A program made the position numbers and the translations under genes. Below the pieces are notes generated by a model, which worked only from the letters and a program-made list of their open reading frames with translations, was not told the DNA's origin and made no database searches. From assembly GCA_001910725.1 (NCBI GenBank), contig MJGA01000017.1, forward strand, positions 124,001 through 188,000: a stretch of DNA of 64,000 nucleotides. Reading direction: 5' to 3'. Source of the DNA: Phanerodontia chrysosporium. Lineage: Eukaryota; Basidiomycota; Agaricomycetes; Polyporales; Phanerochaetaceae. Below, piece after piece: positions 58,465 to 64,000 of the stretch (position 1 is its first letter; each line of letters begins with the position of its first letter).

Positions 58465-60264
58465 ATGCACAGGTTGAAGCAGAAACTGAGGAGCTCCGAT
58501 ACGAAGGATGCCGCATATACCGCACTCGGTGGCCTCCAGCGCGCCCTGGACGTGTTCAACGATGCCGCCGGTGACCTGGGCGTGCCGGGTCTGCAAAAAG
58601 GAGTCACTGGTCTCTCGATGGTACTGGCATTAATACAGGTATATGCTACATCTTGAAGTGCCAAGTATTGCTTACTCAATTCGCAGCTAGAAATCGCACG
58701 GAAACACTGAAGACATCAATGACCTGGCGAAGAAAGTCAGAGAATTGACCACGATGGTAAAGGAGTGTGCAGAGTTGCACGACTCGTATCCATCTCCAGC
58801 GATGCAAGCTAGGATCGATCGTTTGTTGTCGTGAGCTGCATCTATTATAGTTGTGTCAATCGGAGCTGATCATCTCGTAGCACCTGGAAGACGATCAACG
58901 ACGAAGCTACGGAACTGAAGTCTCGGAACAGACTGATCAGAATTATGAATGCCGAGGATGAGGAAGAGAAGATCAAGGGGTTCGTGCAGAGGCTATCGTG
59001 GTCGATTCAGAGCTTCATGGTAAGCGTAACGAAATCTCGAACAGCCGGTCCCAGAATTCTGATCGCGGGCCCTAGGTGGAAGGGACCGTCGCGATAGAGC
59101 TTGCTCTGGACGTACGTATCATCCATGATCGATTGAATGCGCATATACCCACTAAGATCGAACAGGAACACGCTCGCAATTCAAAGCAGAGCGCGCAACG
59201 CGTCGAGGACAAGCTAGGTGTCGTGCATGAAGATATCCTTGTGAGTCAACCTCCATTGAATCTCAATGCAGTGACCAACACAGAAGTTCACTAGCATTTG
59301 CGGATGTTGTCACGCCCGAAGGTGAGCGCCAATCGTTGCCTAGCTTTTCGATTGATCACACCCTCCAGGCAGCGGCGTGCCACCATACGCCATCTCAGCC
59401 CGCTTCGACTGTCTTTCAGAGCGCACAGCCTGCCTCGAAGGGACTCGCACCGACGTCCTCGATCGCATCCGCACCTGGGCAGTTGATGCACATGCAGACG
59501 ACTCTTCCTCGGGCTGTGCCCATCCGAACATCTTTTGGCTCAATGGCTTGGTGGGCTCGGGCAAGACAACTATTGCGTACACCCTGGCGGAACAATGCCA
59601 AAGGCAGGGCATCTTGGGCGCAAGCTTCTTCTGCTCGCGGTCAGACAGCGACTGCAGCAACGCCAACATGCTCATCACCACGATTGCCTACCAACTCGGC
59701 TTTCTCCACAAACCCTACAAGGAGCACGTCACGGCGGTCCTGCAGAAGGACCCCATGGTCGCCTACTCCAGCGTCACCCGCCAATTCGAGGTGCTCATCG
59801 CGGAACCGTTGGCACAGCTCCGCGAGGGCTTCCCTCCGTGCGTCGTCGTCATCGACGCGCTTGACGAATGCAGCGACCCGCGCCTCGTGTCAGCCATCCT
59901 CGCCTCCCTCCTGCGACACGCCGACGCGCTTGCGCCCCTCCGCATCCTCATCACCAGCCGCCCCGAGCCACACATTCTGTCGGTGCTCGGCGGCTCCAAG
60001 GGCACCATGTGCGGCTCGCTGTGTCTTCAGGACGTCGCGTCGGACGTCGTTGCCGCGGACATCCGGCGATACCTCGCGGCAGCACTGGCTGACGTCGCGC
60101 GGCGGTTCCGACTGCGCGACTGGCCGGCTGAGGCTGACGTGGATGCGCTCAGTCGATTGATGCGCGGCGTGTTTGCCTCGGCCGCCGATGCTATTCGGTC
60201 GATCGAGGACCCTAACTACAACGACCCCGAGGGGCAGCTGAAGGCTATCCTAGCTACCGCCTGA
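58465..60264 (+). pseudogene. Truncated NACHT (NLR-like) paralogue without WD40 part
   Basis: Inverted paralogue of the gene at 34325-39279. The first 58 residues differ at only about seven positions (MHRLKQKLRSSDTKDAAYTA), and the exon plan is the same: KSHGNTEDINDLAKKV, TINDEATELKSRNRLIRIM, VEGTVAIELALD. The NACHT part keeps Walker A GLVGSGKTTIA and Walker B CVVVIDALDEC. It ends at a TGA (60262-60264) right after NYNDPEGQLKAILATA, where the other copy continues ILVSSGTSDSARK. Residual similarity beyond the stop is disrupted by more stops, and no winged-helix or WD40 sequence follows. One base is missing near 59314-59317. It could still encode a NACHT-only protein; I prefer a truncated copy. 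Confidence 0.75.
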
Positions 60265-60479
60265 ACATCCGTTTGCACTGCGTAGACCTGACGTGCTTAC
60301 GACTAGTGACTAGTGACTCTGTACACAGCCTAAGGATTTTGTACTCACTATGGCATAAAGATGGGAAGCTGTCGCTGGCTAGTAAGGCTGAGGCGGCGAA
60401 CATGATATGCATATCCAATTGGGGCCAGTGTTCGAATTTGGTTTGAATCGGGCTCGATCGACTTCGCGACAGCTTACAT

Positions 60480-61320
60480 ACATCCTCGGCTCCTCCGCGA
60501 AGACGGTCAGCCTCGACGAATCGCGGTAAACAAGCAAGTAACGTGACCGCGTGTCAGCCTCTCGCCTCGAAAGCGTATAAGTACTCGCCTCGTCGTCGCT
60601 TTCCAACCCAACCAAGCTCTCCTTCCCCCCTCTTCCTCCTCCCCTCCTTCCCCTGGGGTGGGGCGTCTGCTGGCACGCCAGCAGGCGTCCCGGTGTAGCC
60701 CTCTTCGCGGGCCCCGGGGACCAGTACCCGGCCTTCAAGAAGCATCTGCCACCTGAGTTGGGTGCGGCCGGCGAAGCCAAGATACACCTGAAGGGGCTGC
60801 CTGCGGTGTGGGGCCGCCGCGTCCCTGCCGGACCGTCGTCCCTAGTCCATGCGAACCGGCCGCATGTGAGGACGGGACGGCGGAGGGGCGCGGTTGGCTT
60901 GCACATTGCGGGTACGTCCTCTCGAGGGGTGGGCGGGATGACAACCGTCCTGGCGCGGCCGTTTCCGTCGGCCCTTGGGATAAGTAGCCTGTCAGCCTCT
61001 CGAGGCTGGCAGGTGAAACCAACACGCGCCGAAAGATAAATTGTCTGTCGGACGCGACAGCAATGTCGAGTGAGTAGGAACCTTATCGACTTTACTGAGT
61101 TATTACTTACCGCGTATATCACTGCGTATTTCCTCATGCCGGACGGATGCGTTGTCTGCCGGAGTGAACGGAAAATAACGTCTGCTGAGCGCCTTCAACC
61201 CATAAGTTGAGATTGAGAATACTCCAGAGGTCTCGATTGCGAGGCGTCAGCAACAGGGTCATACACCTTTCTGTTTGATGTTGCGTGACTACGACTACGA
61301 GTGAGCAGGTGTTGAGACCT
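60480..61320 (+). repeat. Dispersed repeat, copy 2
   Basis: Reverse complement of copy 1 (32870-33735), placed about 215 bp after the truncated NACHT paralogue in the same relative orientation as copy 1 has to the complete gene. The core 60480-61030 is nearly identical by eye; 61030-61320 is more diverged. It contains a TATAAGTA-like motif near 60584 followed by a pyrimidine-rich tract. A 9-base direct repeat (CGCGACAGC) occurs on both sides, near 60465 and 61053. It may be chance, since homology to copy 1 extends beyond it. Confidence 0.8.
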
Positions 61321-61550
61321 CTCGCCGCATGGCGTGATCGGCTCGGAGTGTTCGAAAGACCATTGTGTGTTGATGCAGGCAGCTTTCACAGCGGTGCAAC
61401 GCAGTCGCGTACACTTAACACTCTGACAGGTATCCTGCAGTTCTATTGTGTGCAAGGGACTGTTGTTCATACATAGGACGGCAACACAATTCGTTACACA
61501 CTACCCGTGGTATTATGCAAATAGTATTTACGGAGGTATAACAAACATAT

Positions 61551-61637
61551 GGGCACTTGGCACAGTGGTAGCGCGCACGCTTCGCATCGCGTTGAATAGC
61601 TTGCGTGAGGTCGGGAGTTCAATCCTCCCAGTGTCCA
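61551..61637 (+). tRNA. tRNA-Ala (anticodon CGC) with a 15-nt intron
   Basis: Folds as a full cloverleaf. Acceptor GGGCACT (61551-61557) pairs with AGTGTCC, including the G3-U70 wobble that marks alanine tRNAs. The D arm is GCAC-AGTGGTA-GCGC with one A-C mismatch. Anticodon stem CACGC/GCGTG; the loop holds CGC at 61583-61585. T arm GGGAG-TTCAATC-CTCCC, discriminator A at 61637. A 15-nt intron (61587-61601) sits after position 37, the canonical site. A T6 run just downstream (61639-61644) is a Pol III terminator. Confidence 0.92.
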
Positions 61638-61638
61638 C

Positions 61639-61644
61639 TTTTTT
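61639..61644 (+). terminator. Pol III T-run terminator of tRNA-Ala
   Basis: Six T residues starting two bases after the mature 3' end of the tRNA. Confidence 0.75.
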
Positions 61645-62070
61645 GGCCATTCATGTTGTGTGTCAGGCAGCTCTTTTAACTTCAGTGTACCCAATCTTAC
61701 ACTGCGTAGTACGCCATGTGTTCCTTTTGCACCATATTTGGAAGGACTCAATAGACTACCATGTGCGGAGTTCACTCGATTGTGAGCCATTCAATAATGA
61801 GTCGGGTGAGCGCTCGCCGTGATGCTTCGCGGAGCGTGGTCAGCACCCAACCACCAGCTACTATACCTTCGTGGCCCTCCGTCTTCACTGAAAGTATGCA
61901 GAATTACTAATGATAGCCTTGGGCTAACCGATTCAAGCCTTCTCTCGAGATTTGGGCTCTCGTTACGCCTAGATTGCACGTCGACGATGACGACATCGAT
62001 ACTTGAAGTCGCCGCCGCCGGGCACATGTCTAGTGCTGCCCGGCTACCTTGACCTCATTCACTGTCTACC
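61645..62070. other. Upstream region of the malic enzyme gene
   Basis: Intergenic between the tRNA and the ATG at 62071. No gene seen. Confidence 0.4.
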
Positions 62071-64000
62071 ATGGCCTCCGACCCCGTATTCCGCGTTGCG
62101 CTTCGTGGCAGCGCGCTGCTCACGAGCCCGCGCTTCAACAAAGGCAAGCGGTCCTCACCTCCGCGTGTGCACGCCTACTGACCGCGCGCCCCGCAGGCAC
62201 CGCGTTCACAGCAGAGGAGCGCAGGGCGTTTGGACTCACTGGACGCCTCCCACATCGTATCAACACGCTCGACGAGCAATGTGCACGTGCATGGGATCAG
62301 CTTGGGACGTGCGGGAGCGATCTCGCGAAGAACACCTTCCTGCAGAGCATGCGCGATCAGAATTGGGTGCTCTACTATGCACTCGTGCGTCGCCACCTCA
62401 AGGAGCTCATCCCCATTATCTATACACCAACTGAGGTGCGTGGTGTGTCCTGTCGCCAGTGCGAGGGAGCTCATGCGCGTGCTAGGCGGAAGCGATCTCG
62501 AACTACTCGCACCTGTTCCGCAGGAGTGAAGGCCTCTATTTGACTTTCGTCGACCAGGATGCTATGGAAGAAGACTTTTTGGAGCAAACGAAGGGACGCG
62601 ATATTGACTTGATTGTCTGTTCCGATGCTGAGCAGATTCTTGGTATCGGAGACCAAGGTGTTGGGGTACGCATACGCTCAGACCGAGTTGATCTCCCTCA
62701 TGCTCACCACTCGCAACTACAGGGTATTGGAGTATGTCGATTTGCAAGACGAAAGTCTTCAGATGGCTGATTACGGCTCGCCGCAGATCTCGACCGCTAA
62801 AGCTGCCATCTACACGTACGTATGCAGCGTGGCCTGCAGCAAAGGCATCGACTAACTCAGCCACAGGTTGCTTGCTGGAATAGATCCTGCAAAGGTGCTC
62901 AGTGTTACGTTGGACGTTGGCACAGACAACGAAAAACTGCTAGACGACCCGCTCTATGTGGTATGTATCAGAATCGCTCCCTCTAGCTCGCTTAATTTAT
63001 TTGCATATCAGGGTTGGCCGCACAGAAGGATTCGAGGTGAAGACTATGACATCTTCATCGACAAGTTTGTTCATCCTGCTCTAGCATCTGTGTTTGTGCT
63101 CACGGTGCGCTCACAGGTTTGTCCAGATAGTACGGAAATACTCCCCACACAGTCTACTCCACTTTGAAGACTTCGGAGTGACGAACGCATACAGGCTGCT
63201 CGAGAAATACAGGGACAGTCACGCATGCTTCAATGACGACGTGTATGTATCTCCTTGTGCGATTTATGCTCAACGCACTCAACATATCTTTTCCAGGCAG
63301 GGTACCGGAGCAGTCACTCTCGCTTGTATCATGGCGGCCGTCGGCATCACGCAGTCCAAGCTCTCCGACCAGCGTTTTGTTATCTTCGGTGCTGGATCAG
63401 CCGGACTGGGCATAGCGCGACAGCTGCGCGATGGTATAGTCCAGATTGACGGCCACTCGGTTGAAGAGGCGAACAAATGCTTCTACCTCGTCGACAAGTT
63501 CGGTCTCATCCACAAAGGACTCGAGGCCAAGAAGGTACGAGACACTGTGCGAGAGTTCGCCCGGCCAGCGGACGAGTGGGAACACGCATCGCTGGACGAC
63601 AATGGCGCGATAGGACTCCTCGAGACCGTGAAGCGTGCGAAGCCGACGGTGCTCATCGGGTGCTCAACGATTGGCGGGGCGTTCACGGAGAACGTCGTCC
63701 GGGAGATGAAGAAGCATGCAGAGAGGCCGATCATCCTGCCATTGTCGAACCCGAGCAAGCTACACGAGGTGAAGCCGCAGGACGCAATGGACTGGACGGA
63801 GGGCAAGGCGCTGCTTGCGACCGGCAGTCCGTTCCCGGCTTGTAAGCTACCTGGTGGGAAGGAATATACGTGAGTGACGTAGCGATTCTGCAAGGTCATC
63901 CGTTTGTTGACTACAAATGCTGCAGCGTCGCGGAATGCAACAGTAGGTCTTGGCTCAACCTTCTGTCACAGGCCCTGACTATAATTCGTAGATGCTCTGA
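62071..64000 (+). CDS. NAD-dependent malic enzyme, 3' end beyond the window
   Basis: Oxidatively decarboxylates malate to pyruvate, usually in mitochondria. The ATG at 62071 gives [20 protein letters not shown], a fair transit-like start. The first intron begins with GC (after TTCAACAAAG) and leads to [13 protein letters not shown]. Then [56 protein letters not shown], a 9-nt micro-exon (62723-62731, Gly-Ile-Gly), [61 protein letters not shown]. The Rossmann motif is [11 protein letters not shown], then [17 protein letters not shown] and [11 protein letters not shown]. The last visible exon begins at 63992. No frame break seen. Confidence 0.93.

Noticed and set aside
60465..61061. CGCGACAGC direct repeats as target-site duplication of repeat copy 2
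   Set aside because: Homology with copy 1 continues past the right-hand repeat, so it cannot mark the element end without more evidence.

Overview
The window is a GC-rich nuclear fragment from a filamentous basidiomycete, most likely a wood-decay agaricomycete. Three things support this: dense intron-rich genes on both strands, with introns of about 45-80 nt and GT/AG ends; basidiomycete-type families such as a CBM1-linked acetylxylan esterase, NACHT-WD40 STAND proteins, a DASH subunit and a PH-FYVE RhoGEF; and short intergenic spacers. I placed about 27 protein genes and one tRNA by joining exons across GT/AG (rarely GC/AG) introns by eye.

Layout. 1-794: 3' end of a gene with a discoidin-like C terminus. 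1064-3423: molybdenum-cofactor gene (MoaA then MoaC). 3691-4896: GNAT acetyltransferase. 6542-8595: acetamidase-like amidase. 9102-9670: TXNDC17-like thioredoxin. 11024-12854: secreted Thr-rich repeat protein. 13423-16433: mitochondrial Asp/Glu carrier. 16856-18714 and 18880-20087: divergent TRM5 and TatD-like genes. 20281-21374: BTB protein. 21709-22653: Golgi SNARE GOS1. 22813-24387: a small hypothetical gene and an ER-type membrane protein. 24554-27265: large unrecognised protein. 27919-28897: mitochondrial uS15. 29471-32362: RhoGEF. 32870-41311: dispersed repeat, NACHT-WD40 gene and kinase 1. 41736-43337: kinase 2. 43848-45838: DUF89/ARMT1-like. 46766-49003: ASK1. 49307-50681: CBM1 esterase. 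51647-52252: coiled-coil protein. 52559-54255: DUS2. 54460-55117: small GPI-type protein. 56090-57156: F-box/LRR protein. 58465-61320: truncated NACHT paralogue and second repeat copy. 61551-61637: tRNA-Ala(CGC). 62071 to the right edge: NAD-malic enzyme.

Most genes are housekeeping (cofactor synthesis, tRNA modification, mitochondrial transport and translation, kinetochore, vesicle traffic) and do not form a pathway cluster. The accessory part is 32.9-43.3 kb together with 58.4-61.3 kb. It holds two paralogous STAND genes in opposite orientation, each followed at its 3' side by the same repeat, and two tandem SRPK-like kinases beside the complete copy.

A quality warning applies throughout. 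At about 19 places the conserved protein reading jumps by one base, nearly always at a short homopolymer and nearly always as if one base were missing. This hits unrelated essential genes, so I read it as consensus error rather than decay, and I annotate those genes as intact with the breaks noted.
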